Below are positions 56,053 to 64,000 of a DNA stretch of 64,000 nt, piece by piece. Position 1 is the first letter of the stretch, and each line of letters begins with the position of its first letter. Location: contig JBMONO010000025.1 in assembly GCA_049323655.1 (NCBI GenBank), positions 4,053-68,052 on the forward strand. Reading direction: 5' to 3'. This DNA comes from DB1 sp049323655. Its GTDB lineage: Bacteria; Desulfobacterota; Desulfobulbia; Desulfobulbales; SURF-16. Below the pieces are notes generated by a model that had not been told where the DNA came from, did not search any database, and worked only from the letters and a program-made list of their open reading frames with translations. The position numbers and the translations under genes are program-made.

Positions 56053-57984
56053 TCAAAACTCCCGCAGATGAAACTGCTGGGTGACGCTTGCCTGGATTTT
56101 TCTGATCACCTCAAAGGACTCTTTCAGGGTTTTCTTCTCGATGTCAGTCAGATCCGCCGGGTTGATATAGTTGTTCGGTTGGATGCCATCCTCCAGCATG
56201 GCAAGTTGATTGATCAGCCGCAGTTGCATGAGAAATTCATAGGCCTCGACCGTCTCGGAAAAGAGATCGTCCGAGATGTGGCCCTGTTCATTGAGCAGTT
56301 GCAGGCGACCAAGGGTGTTGCTCTCGGCAATGCCGTACTTGAGAGCAAGCAGTCGGGCGAAGTCGACAAAGGGTACCAGCCCGGTCTCCTTGAGATTGAG
56401 GCTGTTTTTGTGCTCGCCATCTTTTTCGACGATGAAGTTCTTGAAAAATGAGAGGGGCGGCCGGCTGCTGAGACAGAATCTGGCAAGGTGGGTGAGGAAA
56501 ATTTCCTGACGTGGCGCCATGCTGCAAAGGTGTTTGCGGAGCGCTCCGGCCAGGGTCGAGTCACCGTAGCCTGGCCGGAAGTCGAAAAAGATGGTGGTGT
56601 TGAGCACCTCCTGCGGATCAGGGGTGCGCATCCACCGGTCGAAGCGGGCGGTCCAACCGTTCAGTGTCTGGCGCAGTTCGGGGTTTGAGGCCATAATGTT
56701 GCCCGGACAGCGCGGATAACCGCATTCCACCAGATGATGGATGGCCTCCTCGGCAAATGCCCGAAAGTATTCTTGGGTTGCCTGTTGTCTGCCCGCGTCT
56801 TCCGGCAGTTCATAGATGAGGGCGTTGTCCTGGTCGGTGCGGAAGGTCTGCTCGCGTCGACCCTCGCTACCCATCAGCAGCCAGCAGAAGCGGGAGGGCG
56901 GCGCTCCCATTTTTTCGATCATCAGGGTGATGAGACGGTCGAGGATCTGATCGTTTAAAATGGTGATCATTCGAGTGATATTGTTCGCCTTGGCCCCTTC
57001 CTCCACCAAAGAGCGGACCACCAGGGGAACCTTGACCGAGAGCTGATAGAGATCCTCGATGCGGCGCTGGGCGAGGATTTCCCGGAACAGGTAGAGCGGC
57101 GAGGTGCCCTGCAGGACCATGATGTCGTGGGTGGTCACCACCCCGATGATCCTGCCTTGTTTTTCGATGGCAAGGTGATGGATGCGGTTGCTCATCATCT
57201 TGAGGAGGGCGTCAAAGCAGACGGCATGGGAGGGGATGGTCTTCACCGGCGAGGCCATGATCCATTTGATGCTGGTCCCATAGTCGAGTCCCTGAGCTAC
57301 CACCCGGGTTCGCAGATCCTTATCCGTGACAATGCCGATGACGCTGCCCGCTGCGTCGGTCACCAGTAGGGAGCCGATGTGAAGCTGGGCCATGCGGATG
57401 GCGGCGTTCTGCACCGTGTCATCGAAGCGGATGGTGTGTGGTTCGCCTTTGACGATGGCCCCGACCTGGGCGCTGAACAGGTAGAGCGAACCCTCGGTGC
57501 GGGTGGAGACCCGGTGCTGCCGCAGTTCCTTATAAGCGGTGCGCACCAGTTTCTCGCTCATGCTCCGCAGAAAGTAGGCGGTCACCTTCGGCGCTGAATG
57601 GAGCAGTTCCATGAACGCCTCTTTGCTGAAGAGAAAGCAGAAGGTGTCCTCCACCGTTTCCACGTTGAGGTTGGCGGTGGTGTTCTGGATCAGCGGCAGC
57701 GCCCCGAAGTATTCCCCCTCGCCGCGGAAGTCCTTAAGGGTGATCTCGCCCTCCTCGTCCTTGAGGTAGATCTTCACTCCGCCTTTCTGGATCAGGTAAA
57801 AATGAGTCACCTCAGTGACATCCTGCTTGAAGATCAGGGTGTTTTTCGGGAAGAAGTCGATGATGCACTGGCGGGCCAGGCGGAGCAGATCCTCTTTTGC
57901 CAGCTCGTTGAAGGGCAAGGTGTTCTGGAGAAACTCCAGCACTGTCTCGGGTGCGACCGCATGAACGTCGTTTTTGTGTTGCAT
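56053..57984 (-). CDS. cNMP-binding / CBS pair / DUF294 nucleotidyltransferase
   Basis: The 643-residue protein has four parts. First is a cyclic-nucleotide-binding-like domain (LPFNELAKEDLLRLARQC, FRGEGEYFGALPLI). Next are two CBS domains (AIRMAQLHIGSLLVTDAAGS, IGIVTDKDL; IGVVTTHDI), then a DUF294 nucleotidyltransferase (LMGSEGRREQTFRTDQDNAL). A DUF294_C tail completes it. It is a sensor of adenylate-type ligands with possible nucleotide transfer activity. ATG 57984 has AGG upstream; the frame above it runs into repeat B. It is paired with the exonuclease. Confidence 0.92.
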   Translation of the reverse strand: MQHKNDVHAVAPETVLEFLQNTLPFNELAKEDLLRLARQCIIDFFPKNTLIFKQDVTEVTHFYLIQKGGVKIYLKDEEGEITLKDFRGEGEYFGALPLIQNTTANLNVETVEDTFCFLFSKEAFMELLHSAPKVTAYFLRSMSEKLVRTAYKELRQHRVSTRTEGSLYLFSAQVGAIVKGEPHTIRFDDTVQNAAIRMAQLHIGSLLVTDAAGSVIGIVTDKDLRTRVVAQGLDYGTSIKWIMASPVKTIPSHAVCFDALLKMMSNRIHHLAIEKQGRIIGVVTTHDIMVLQGTSPLYLFREILAQRRIEDLYQLSVKVPLVVRSLVEEGAKANNITRMITILNDQILDRLITLMIEKMGAPPSRFCWLLMGSEGRREQTFRTDQDNALIYELPEDAGRQQATQEYFRAFAEEAIHHLVECGYPRCPGNIMASNPELRQTLNGWTARFDRWMRTPDPQEVLNTTIFFDFRPGYGDSTLAGALRKHLCSMAPRQEIFLTHLARFCLSSRPPLSFFKNFIVEKDGEHKNSLNLKETGLVPFVDFARLLALKYGIAESNTLGRLQLLNEQGHISDDLFSETVEAYEFLMQLRLINQLAMLEDGIQPNNYINPADLTDIEKKTLKESFEVIRKIQASVTQQFHLREF

Positions 57985-58098
57985 GGCAAACCTGATTCGG
58001 AGGTTGGCAAGGGCTGTTGTCGTTGGGTCTGGAACGGATCGCCAGTCGTTCCGGACTATCTTACCCTGAAATTGTCGGAAAATCAGGCAGGAATTGAT

Positions 58099-58200
58099 GA
58101 TGGTCTCGTAAAAAACCGCAAACCATGGTAGGTGAAAAAGTGAAAACAACCAGTTACAAAACACGGCCGGTCGGAATTGTGGCTTTTTACGATTCCGACA
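58099..58200 (+). repeat. Interspersed repeat B, full copy
   Basis: Left end GATGGTCTCGTAAAAAACC, middle AGTGAAAACAACCAGTTACA, right end with hairpin GTCGGAATTGTGGCTTTTTA plus CGATTCCGAC. It is the most complete single copy seen and serves here as the reference. It lies in the leader region of the DUF294 gene. Confidence 0.88.
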
Positions 58201-58344
58201 ACAATTGATCGGGAGAGACGTTGTCGGGCGGCATGCAATCCGTATGCAGCTTGCCGGGGCAACAAAATGCTCCCCTATCGCATTTTGGAAAAGAGGCAGA
58301 GAGTTATATCATCAGTTGAAATTTTACCGGAATGCTGCAATACT

Positions 58345-58468
58345 GACAAACCCGTAAAAAGTCTTTTTTCTCCACAGAGAATACAGAGTAAACATCTTTT
58401 ATTACAATTAGTTGCCTCTGTGTGCTCTGCGGTCTCTGTGGTTAATTTTCACTTTTTACGAGACCATC
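58345..58468 (-). repeat. Interspersed repeat A, copy 6 (reverse)
   Basis: Reads GACAAACCCGTAAAAAGTC to ACGAGACCATC, the reverse of the other copies. It ends 100 bp before the dehydrogenase start. The 57985-58567 gap holds this and repeat B, with no gene. Confidence 0.9.
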
Positions 58469-58567
58469 AATACTGACGGACTCGCAAAAAGGGTTCCCAC
58501 GCAGACACTGATAACCGGGGTGGAGCATGGCCAGTTGCATGCTCCATCCCTCCACGAATGGTTCTTT

Positions 58568-59587
58568 ATGGCGCACCGTATTGCAATCAACGGCTACGGC
58601 AGAATCGGCCGGGCAGTCGTCCGGGCCTGTTACGGCTCGGCTCAATGCCGGGAGAAGATCAGGATCGCGGCGATTAATGAACTTGCCTCCATCGACCAGA
58701 TTGCCTATTTGACCAGGTACGACTCCACCCACGGACCCTGCCCGGAGCAAGTGACGGGCAGTCCCGGAGCACTGCGGATCAACGGCGATGTCATCGCCGT
58801 TACCGCTTATCGTCACATAACCGAGCTGCCATGGGCTGATCACGGTATCGACATCGTGCTGGAATGTTCAGGATGCCATGTGAGTCGCACCGCTCTGCAG
58901 CCCCATCTCGACCGGGGGGCCGGTCGGGTGATTCTTTCCTGTCCGGGCGGCGACGACCTCGACGCCACTGTGGTCTGCGGCGTCAATGATCAGCTGTTGC
59001 GCAGGGAACACACCATCATCTCCAACGCCTCCTGCACGACCAACTGCATCGTGCCGGTCATCAAAGTGCTGGATGACGCCCTTGCCATCGAACGGGGGGT
59101 GATGACGACCATCCATTCCATGATGAATGATCAGCCGGTGCTCGACAGCTATCATCATAGTCATGATCTGCGGCGGTGTCGGAGCGGGATCCAGTCCATG
59201 GTGCCGGTGGTGACCGAACTGGCCCGGGGAGTGGGACGGATTCTCCCCCATCTGGCCGGTCGTTTTCAGTCGGCCTCGCTGCGGGTGCCGACCGCCAATG
59301 TCTCTGTCATCGACCTGACCGTCACCGTCGGGCGGGATATTGATCGCAATGGGGTGAACGACCTCTTTCAAGAGGCAGCATCCGGGTCGTTGGCCGGGAT
59401 TCTGGGGTATACCGAGGAACCGCAGGTGTCCAGCGATTTCAATGGCGACAGCAGGTCGGCGGTGGTCGATGGCAGTCAGACCCAGGTGAGCGGAGGTCGG
59501 CTGGTGCGGGTGCTGGCGTGGTTTGATAATGAATGGGGCTATGCCAATCGCATGCTCGATGTGGCGCAGCGACTTTTGGCTTTCTAA
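58568..59587 (+). CDS. epd: Epd-type erythrose-4-phosphate/glyceraldehyde-3-phosphate dehydrogenase
   Basis: The 339-residue protein starts MAHRIAINGYGRIGR. The catalytic Cys156 is in SNASCTTNC, with His183 in TTIHSMM. Several stretches follow E. coli Epd rather than classical GapA: INELASIDQIAYL, HTIISNASCTTNCIVPVIKV, and LVRVLAWFDNEWGYANRML near the end. Epd feeds vitamin B6 synthesis; some such enzymes act as GAPDH. The frame is open upstream to 58412, but that is repeat DNA. No pdx gene is nearby. Confidence 0.9.
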   Translation: MAHRIAINGYGRIGRAVVRACYGSAQCREKIRIAAINELASIDQIAYLTRYDSTHGPCPEQVTGSPGALRINGDVIAVTAYRHITELPWADHGIDIVLECSGCHVSRTALQPHLDRGAGRVILSCPGGDDLDATVVCGVNDQLLRREHTIISNASCTTNCIVPVIKVLDDALAIERGVMTTIHSMMNDQPVLDSYHHSHDLRRCRSGIQSMVPVVTELARGVGRILPHLAGRFQSASLRVPTANVSVIDLTVTVGRDIDRNGVNDLFQEAASGSLAGILGYTEEPQVSSDFNGDSRSAVVDGSQTQVSGGRLVRVLAWFDNEWGYANRMLDVAQRLLAF

Positions 59588-59592
59588 TCCTT

Positions 59593-59726
59593 GATGGAAT
59601 CGTAAAAACTGAAACTCAACCACAGAGACCGCAGAACACACAGAGATAACTAATTGTAATTAAATATTTTTTCTCTTCGCCCTCAGTGCGTTCTGTGGTG
59701 AAAAAAAGACTTTTTACGATTGCATC
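59593..59726 (+). repeat. Interspersed repeat A, copy 7
   Basis: Starts GATGGAATCGTAAAAACTG; ends GACTTTTTACGATTGCATC. It lies 5 bp after the epd stop. The right end differs from the usual GGGTTTGTC, showing end variability. Confidence 0.88.
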
Positions 59727-59761
59727 AATCCATTTTCGCGGGCAACAGGACCGACGCCGGG

Positions 59762-61837
59762 TCAGTTGTGCAGTTCTGCAAAATGCTCGGTTTCTTCTTC
59801 CGCCAGCAGGGCATCGTTCGGGGTTTCAATGCCGAACCGTTCTATCTTCCTGCGCAGGGTGTCCTTTGAGATCTGCAACTCCCGGCAGGTTGCCATTCTC
59901 CGCCATCTGTTGCGCTGCAATGCCTGCATGATAATATACTTTTCCGCCTCCTCCATGGTCATCGGCTGGTCGGGCACGGTTCCAGCCGCCACCTCGTCCT
60001 CTCCCGGCCGGAAGGGCTCGGGCAGGTGTTCCGGCCGGATCATCCCTCCCTGACAGAGAATAAAGGCGTATTCGATGATGTTCTGCAATTCCCGGACATT
60101 GCCGGGAAAATCGTAGCGCATGAGCAGCGCCATGGCGGCATCCGACATGCCGCCGATGTCCTTTCCCCGTTCCCGGTTGAATTTTTCAATGATGTATTCG
60201 ATGAGGACCGGCAGGTCTTCCCGCCGTTCCCGCAAAGGGGGGATCTGCAGTTTCACCACGTTGAGCCGGTAGTAGAGATCGTCGCGGAAGACGCCCTCCT
60301 GCATGAGGGTGAAAAGATCGCGGTTGGTGGCGGCGATGATGCGGACATCGGCATCGACCGGCGTCGTTGAGCCGAGCGGTTCATACTGTCGTGACTGGAT
60401 GACGCGCAGCAGCTTGACCTGGACCGCCGGGTTGATGTCACCGATTTCATCGAGAAAGAGGGTGCCCTTTTCCGCAGCGGCAAAGCGACCGATGCGATCC
60501 TTCTTGGCGTCGGTGAAGGCGCCGGCCTTGTAGCCGAACAGCTCGGATTCGAGCAGGGTGTCGGGGAGGGCGCCGCAGTTGACCGCGATAAAGGGACGGT
60601 TGCGTCGGTCGCTCTTCTGGTGCAGGGCCTTGGCCATCAGTTCCTTGCCGGTGCCGGACTCGCCGAGAATGAGGACGTTGCTGTCGCTGCGGGCGACATC
60701 GGGCAGGATGTCGAAGATTCGTCGCATGGACGGACTTTTGCTGATGATGTCGCCGACCTGATAGCGGGAGAGTTTCTGGCGCAGGGAGGTGATGACGCTG
60801 AGATCACGAAAACTCTCCACCCCGCCGACGATGTTGCCCTCGCTGTCGATCAGGGGGGCGGCGCAGATGCTTACTGGGATACGACGTCCCTCCGGGCCTT
60901 GGATGGTGATGGATCGGTTTGATTCCGGCTTGCCGGTGCACATACTGTGGGCGATGGCGCAGGTCTCCCCGCAGATGCTGGCCTTGAAGATGTCGCTGCA
61001 CGATTTGCCGATGGCCTCGGAGGCGGGAATGCCGGTGATCTGTTCGGCGGCGCGATTGAAGGAGGTGATCTCCCAGCGCCGGTTGACGGTGAAGACCCCG
61101 TCGGCAATGGAATCGAGGATCAGGGCCCGGCCCTGGACGGTGGAGACGTTGCGGAAGACCTGGACCCCGCCGACCACCTTGCCGGTCGGGTCCTTGAGCG
61201 GGGTGGTGTTGATGTTGACCGGAATCCGCCTGCCCTCGGCGGTGGTGATGAAGAGCGAGCGGTTGCAGACCGGTTCGCCGGTGCGGATGCTTTCCGCCAG
61301 GACACAGCTGTCGCAGGCGTTTGAGCGGAATATCTCCCGACAGGGCATGCCGATGACCTCATGGCGTTTCCAGCCGGTCAGCTTTTCCGCCGCCCTGTTG
61401 AATGAGGTGATGCGCCATTGCCGATCAACGCTGAAGACGCCGTCGTTGATGCTGTCTAAAACAAATTCGGACACCAGGTGTTCATCGTAGTGATTGTGGC
61501 CGGGCAGGGCGAGGGATGCCGTGTTCAGGGCGACGAGCCAGTCCACTGCCTGGTGAAAGATGATACCGCAACGGTTCATGTGTGGTCCGGCATGCACCCA
61601 CCGCACCTCGCCGGAGGCGGGTTGATTCGGACCGCCGCCGGACAGTCCTTCGGGATGGAGCTGAAGCTGGAGACCTGGATAGAGAGCTGCTTTGGTGGAA
61701 AGCTGTGCTCCCAGATGGTTCAGGTCGATGCTGGTGGCGCTGTATGGTTTGATATTTGCCCCGAAGCGCAGGGTAAAAGGCAGGCGAAAGGGAAAACGAT
61801 GCGTACTGCGCCGGTTGGCGGGGAAGCCTCCGATCAT
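59762..61837 (-). CDS. Sigma-54 enhancer-binding regulator with PilZ and two PAS domains
   Basis: The 691-residue protein has an N-terminal PilZ-like part (HRFPFRLPFTLRFG, ATSIDLNHLGAQL). Two PAS domains with Cys clusters follow (CREIFRSNACDSCVLAE; CSDIFKASICGETCAIA). The AAA domain has GESGTGKE, GYKAGAFTDA (sigma-54 contact loop, last G replaced by D) and GTLFLDEIGD. It ends in a Fis-type helix-turn-helix (MATCRELQISKDTLRRKIER). It activates sigma-54 promoters. Cys-rich PAS may sense redox, and PilZ may sense c-di-GMP. No target gene is obvious. Confidence 0.93.
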   Translation of the reverse strand: MIGGFPANRRSTHRFPFRLPFTLRFGANIKPYSATSIDLNHLGAQLSTKAALYPGLQLQLHPEGLSGGGPNQPASGEVRWVHAGPHMNRCGIIFHQAVDWLVALNTASLALPGHNHYDEHLVSEFVLDSINDGVFSVDRQWRITSFNRAAEKLTGWKRHEVIGMPCREIFRSNACDSCVLAESIRTGEPVCNRSLFITTAEGRRIPVNINTTPLKDPTGKVVGGVQVFRNVSTVQGRALILDSIADGVFTVNRRWEITSFNRAAEQITGIPASEAIGKSCSDIFKASICGETCAIAHSMCTGKPESNRSITIQGPEGRRIPVSICAAPLIDSEGNIVGGVESFRDLSVITSLRQKLSRYQVGDIISKSPSMRRIFDILPDVARSDSNVLILGESGTGKELMAKALHQKSDRRNRPFIAVNCGALPDTLLESELFGYKAGAFTDAKKDRIGRFAAAEKGTLFLDEIGDINPAVQVKLLRVIQSRQYEPLGSTTPVDADVRIIAATNRDLFTLMQEGVFRDDLYYRLNVVKLQIPPLRERREDLPVLIEYIIEKFNRERGKDIGGMSDAAMALLMRYDFPGNVRELQNIIEYAFILCQGGMIRPEHLPEPFRPGEDEVAAGTVPDQPMTMEEAEKYIIMQALQRNRWRRMATCRELQISKDTLRRKIERFGIETPNDALLAEEETEHFAELHN

Positions 61838-61955
61838 GGGTCACCTCACAGGGAGCAGAATACTTCATGGCGGAGCGAAAAATGATAAATTATAATATGT
61901 AACATTGTAGAGGAGGATAGCAAAAAAGGCAAGGGGAAAACAAGAGGAGAGCGGC

Positions 61956-62120
61956 ATGAAAAGGCGGATTTTCGGCATGTTGTGGGACGAATGGTCGGGC
62001 GCTACCGCCTGGTCCGGGGGTGTCGATCCTGCTCGGCTCCTTGTGCTGCCGTCAGGCCAGGCGTTTTCGGTCGCAGAGATAGGAGAGCGTCGCTCCCTTT
62101 GTCATGAGGGGTGGCAGTAG
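61956..62120 (+). CDS. Possible 54-residue protein
   Basis: ATG 61956 has AGAGGAGAG upstream at fitting spacing, after an AT-rich stretch (61870-61910) that may be a promoter. The translation (start MKRRIFGMLWDEWSGATAW) has no recognised domain. It overlaps the 3' end of the PilZ gene on the other strand by 19 bases. The ribosome site is the only support. Confidence 0.35.
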   Translation: MKRRIFGMLWDEWSGATAWSGGVDPARLLVLPSGQAFSVAEIGERRSLCHEGWQ

Positions 62121-62476
62121 CGGGCTATGATATTTTGCAGATGTTGCCGGTGCCGGGGAGAAAGGGAGCCGAATTTGATGCAGCGCCGCCGCATGGTGAT
62201 TTGGCTGAAGGGCTGTTCATTTGGCAGGATAAAGTCGTTTACCGTGGTGTAAGGGATGTCCTCCAGACAAAGCCCTTCGTCGACCAGCAGGTCGAGTCCG
62301 TGGGCATCCCGTGAGGCGCCGTTGGTGGAGAAGTAGCAGAAGGAGAGGCCGGACATGCTGATGTCGATGATCTGGCCGATTTTGTTGGCCGGCGGGCGAA
62401 GGAATGCATAGGTGCCGTCCCGCAGGGTGTATCGTTTTTCCCGCCTTCTTTCGATGGTAGCTGGCTGGCCGGCCAT
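62102..62476 (-). CDS. PilZ domain protein
   Basis: The 124-residue protein has the c-di-GMP motif set: RxxxR in IERRREKRYTL and DxSxxG in IIDISMSGLSF. The remainder (LCLEDIPYTTV, IKFGSLSPRHRQHLQNIIAR) completes the barrel and helix. GAGGGAA precedes the ATG. It would bind c-di-GMP and act through an unknown partner. It resembles the 34224 protein in the C-terminal part. Confidence 0.9.
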   Translation of the reverse strand: MAGQPATIERRREKRYTLRDGTYAFLRPPANKIGQIIDISMSGLSFCYFSTNGASRDAHGLDLLVDEGLCLEDIPYTTVNDFILPNEQPFSQITMRRRCIKFGSLSPRHRQHLQNIIARYCHPS

Positions 62477-62806
62477 GGTATTCCCTCATGGTGATGAACG
62501 AGATCGATGCTGTGGCTCTGGTCGGGATGAATTGACAATTCATTATGCCATTTCCGCTCGGCGTCAATCAAACAAAAAAATGATGTCCCCGGCAAAAAAA
62601 AGATGTCCAGGCCTTTTCTCGCCGATCGACGGCAAAATCATGGATTGACAATGGCGGGGTGATGTTGTCTAATTTTTTTGTCGCCATTTCGTTTCTTGCA
62701 AACTTATCGGCAAAGACGCTCAGCGATGAATGCGTCGACCAGGCGAACCGAATGCGAAAGCAGAGCCCCTTTTTGTGGGCAATCCTTTTCATCTCCTCAC
62801 CATATT
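62477..62806. other. Intergenic stretch, no gene seen
   Basis: About 330 bp between the PilZ start and repeat A copy 8. Parts are A/T-rich (62560-62600) and could carry the PilZ promoter. No gene or known riboswitch fold is supported. Confidence 0.4.
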
Positions 62807-62936
62807 GATGGTCTCGCAAAAAAAGAAAATCAACTACAGAGCTCACCGAGCGCTACGAGGTAACTCGTTGTAATTTGAAAAGTTTGCTCTGTGCTCTTTG
62901 TGCGCGCCGTGGCCAAAAAAAATTTACGATTTCATC
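62807..62936 (+). repeat. Interspersed repeat A, copy 8 (most diverged)
   Basis: GATGGTCTCGCAAAAAAAG at the left and AATTTACGATTTCATC at the right, with CTACAGAGCTCACCGAGCGC inside. Many changes but the same length and plan. It ends 26 bp before the sensor start. Confidence 0.8.
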
Positions 62937-62961
62937 ATATTCCAGCCAGCATGACGTTTCA

Positions 62962-64000
62962 TGATATATCTTGATTTGATCCTGAATCTGACGCTTCTGG
63001 TTGCGATCAGCGTCGTCTCCGCCTTTATCGAGAAGCGGTGGTCCAGGCGGAGTCGCACCGGCATACTGCTGCAGGGGACGCTTTTCGGCGCGGCGGCGGT
63101 CATCGGCATGCTCAAACCCCTGGATTTCGGCTCCGGCATCATCTTTGACGGCCGGTCGGTGATGATCAGCCTCTGCGCCCTGTTTTTCGGTTTGCCTGCC
63201 GTTGCCATCACCGCCGTCATGGCGATTATCTGCCGCATTGCCCTGGGCGGCGGCGGGATGCTCACCGGCGTGCTCGTCATTCTCTCCTCTGCCCTCATCG
63301 GTCTGCTGGCCCATCGGAGATTGAAACCCGATATCACGTTGCCCTCCACCGGTTATCTCTATCTCTTCGGTATTACGGTCCATCTCGCCATGCTCGTCCT
63401 GCTGTTCACCCTGCCCGGCGGGGCGGGAGTGACGGTGGTCAAGAAAATCGGCCCGGCCATCATGCTCCTTTATCCCCTGGCCACGATTCTTTCCGGCACC
63501 ATTCTTGCCGACCAGCTCTCCGCCCTGCGCGTCCTGGCGGAGCTGCGGGCAAGCGAGACCCTGTTTCGCACTCTCTTTGACGAGCACATGGCGGTCAAAC
63601 TGATCATCGATCCCGGGACCGGCGCCATTGTCGACGCCAACAAGGCGGCGGAGGACTATTACGGCTGGTCGAAGGCCGAGCTGAAGGCGATGCGCATCCA
63701 GGATATCAATACCCTCTCGCCGGAGGAGATCGCGCGGGAGATGGAAAATGTCCTCAACCGGAAACGGATCCATTTCGAATTCCGCCATCGCCAGGCGGAC
63801 GGCTCGGTGCGCGATGTGGCTGTTTTCAGCAGCAAGATCGTTGTCAAGGGCCGGGAACTGCTTCATTCCATCATTCACGACGTCACCGAGCAGAAAGAGA
63901 TGCAGCGCCTGTTGCAGGAAAGGGAGGTCAAATATCGCGAGCTGTTCGACAACGCGCCCGTCGGTATCTTTTCCACCACCGCCGGCGGGCGGCCATTGAC
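62962..64000 (+). CDS. 5TM sensor with PAS domains, cut by window end
   Basis: Translation from ATG 62962 is open to the last base (346 codons). About six hydrophobic segments (LDLILNLTLLVAISVVSAFI, ITAVMAIICRIALGGGGMLT and others) resemble the 5TMR_LYT sensor module. A PAS domain follows (FRTLFDEHMAVKLIIDPGTG, FRHRQADGSVRDVAVFS), then QKEMQRLLQEREVKYRELFD, the start of a second PAS. The output domain (kinase or cyclase) lies outside the window. No strong ribosome site is seen; the gene begins just after a repeat. Confidence 0.85.

Noticed and set aside
58412..58567. N-terminal extension of the Epd-type protein
   Set aside because: The extra frame is repeat A sequence and the family N-terminus begins at 58568.
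62690..62760. GEMM-like GCAAAC..GCAAAGACGC string
   Set aside because: Stem pairings do not form and spacing is wrong; looks like chance.

Overview
The window is about 64 kb of GC-rich chromosome with no rRNA or tRNA gene that I can see. Gene content suggests a Gram-negative anaerobe or facultative anaerobe of the Desulfobacterota, most likely near the Desulfobulbales. The pointers are a NikR/NikKLMQO nickel uptake locus, a PilZ/HD-GYP c-di-GMP network, a sigma-54 regulator with Cys-rich PAS domains, a heme-binding Tll0287-type sensor and LPS/envelope enzymes. The placement is inferred from gene style and is not proven.

Region 1 (1-9.97 kb) is accessory and rearranged. It holds the 3' part of a TauE/SafE exporter, then a minus-strand operon: chrB, a hypothetical gene, an HD-rhodanese fusion, a small Cys protein and an MFS exporter. 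chrB is preceded by two abutting perfect palindromes. Next comes a scar: a repeat, a copy of the nikR 3' end fused to a copy of a piece of the rhodanese gene, and an IS3-family remnant. After it lie hipBA, an RluA-type pseudouridine synthase, a cysteine desulfurase and the intact nikR.

Region 2 (10-15 kb) is a nickel ECF-type importer: NikK, an NikL-like protein split into two ORFs, NikM, NikQ and a double-ATPase NikO with a His-rich linker. A candidate NikR operator lies upstream. Region 3 (15.4-28.5 kb) holds Trk potassium uptake with an output-less sensor, MscS, a DUF481 barrel protein, an R3H/AAA ATPase, a giant membrane protein with a possible PHP-like domain, pyruvate kinase, an SlyD-type FKBP and a small membrane protein.

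Region 4 (28.6-36.6 kb, minus strand) is an HD-GYP + MacAB-like ABC efflux operon, a PilZ-like protein, a periplasmic GATase-like protein and a ParB-like protein. Region 5 (36.8-46.6 kb, plus strand) holds RibD-C reductase, a PP-loop ATPase, FolE2, CCA transferase, glycogen phosphorylase, a 9-bp tandem repeat array and an ExeA-like ATPase / heme sensor / TPR-OmpA operon.

Region 6 (46.8-54 kb) is an envelope-remodelling island: a PbgA/YejM-like protein, an OmpR/HK pair, an LtaS/EptA-type transferase and a PAP2 phosphatase. Region 7 (54.2-64 kb) has a single-domain response regulator, a DnaQ-like exonuclease with a CNMP-CBS-DUF294 partner, an Epd-type dehydrogenase, a PilZ-PAS-PAS-sigma54 regulator, a PilZ protein and a 5TM-PAS sensor cut by the window end.

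Two families of short palindromic interspersed repeats (A: 8 copies of about 130 bp; B: about 100 bp, several copies and fragments) punctuate regions 1, 6 and 7. They are the most striking non-coding signal.
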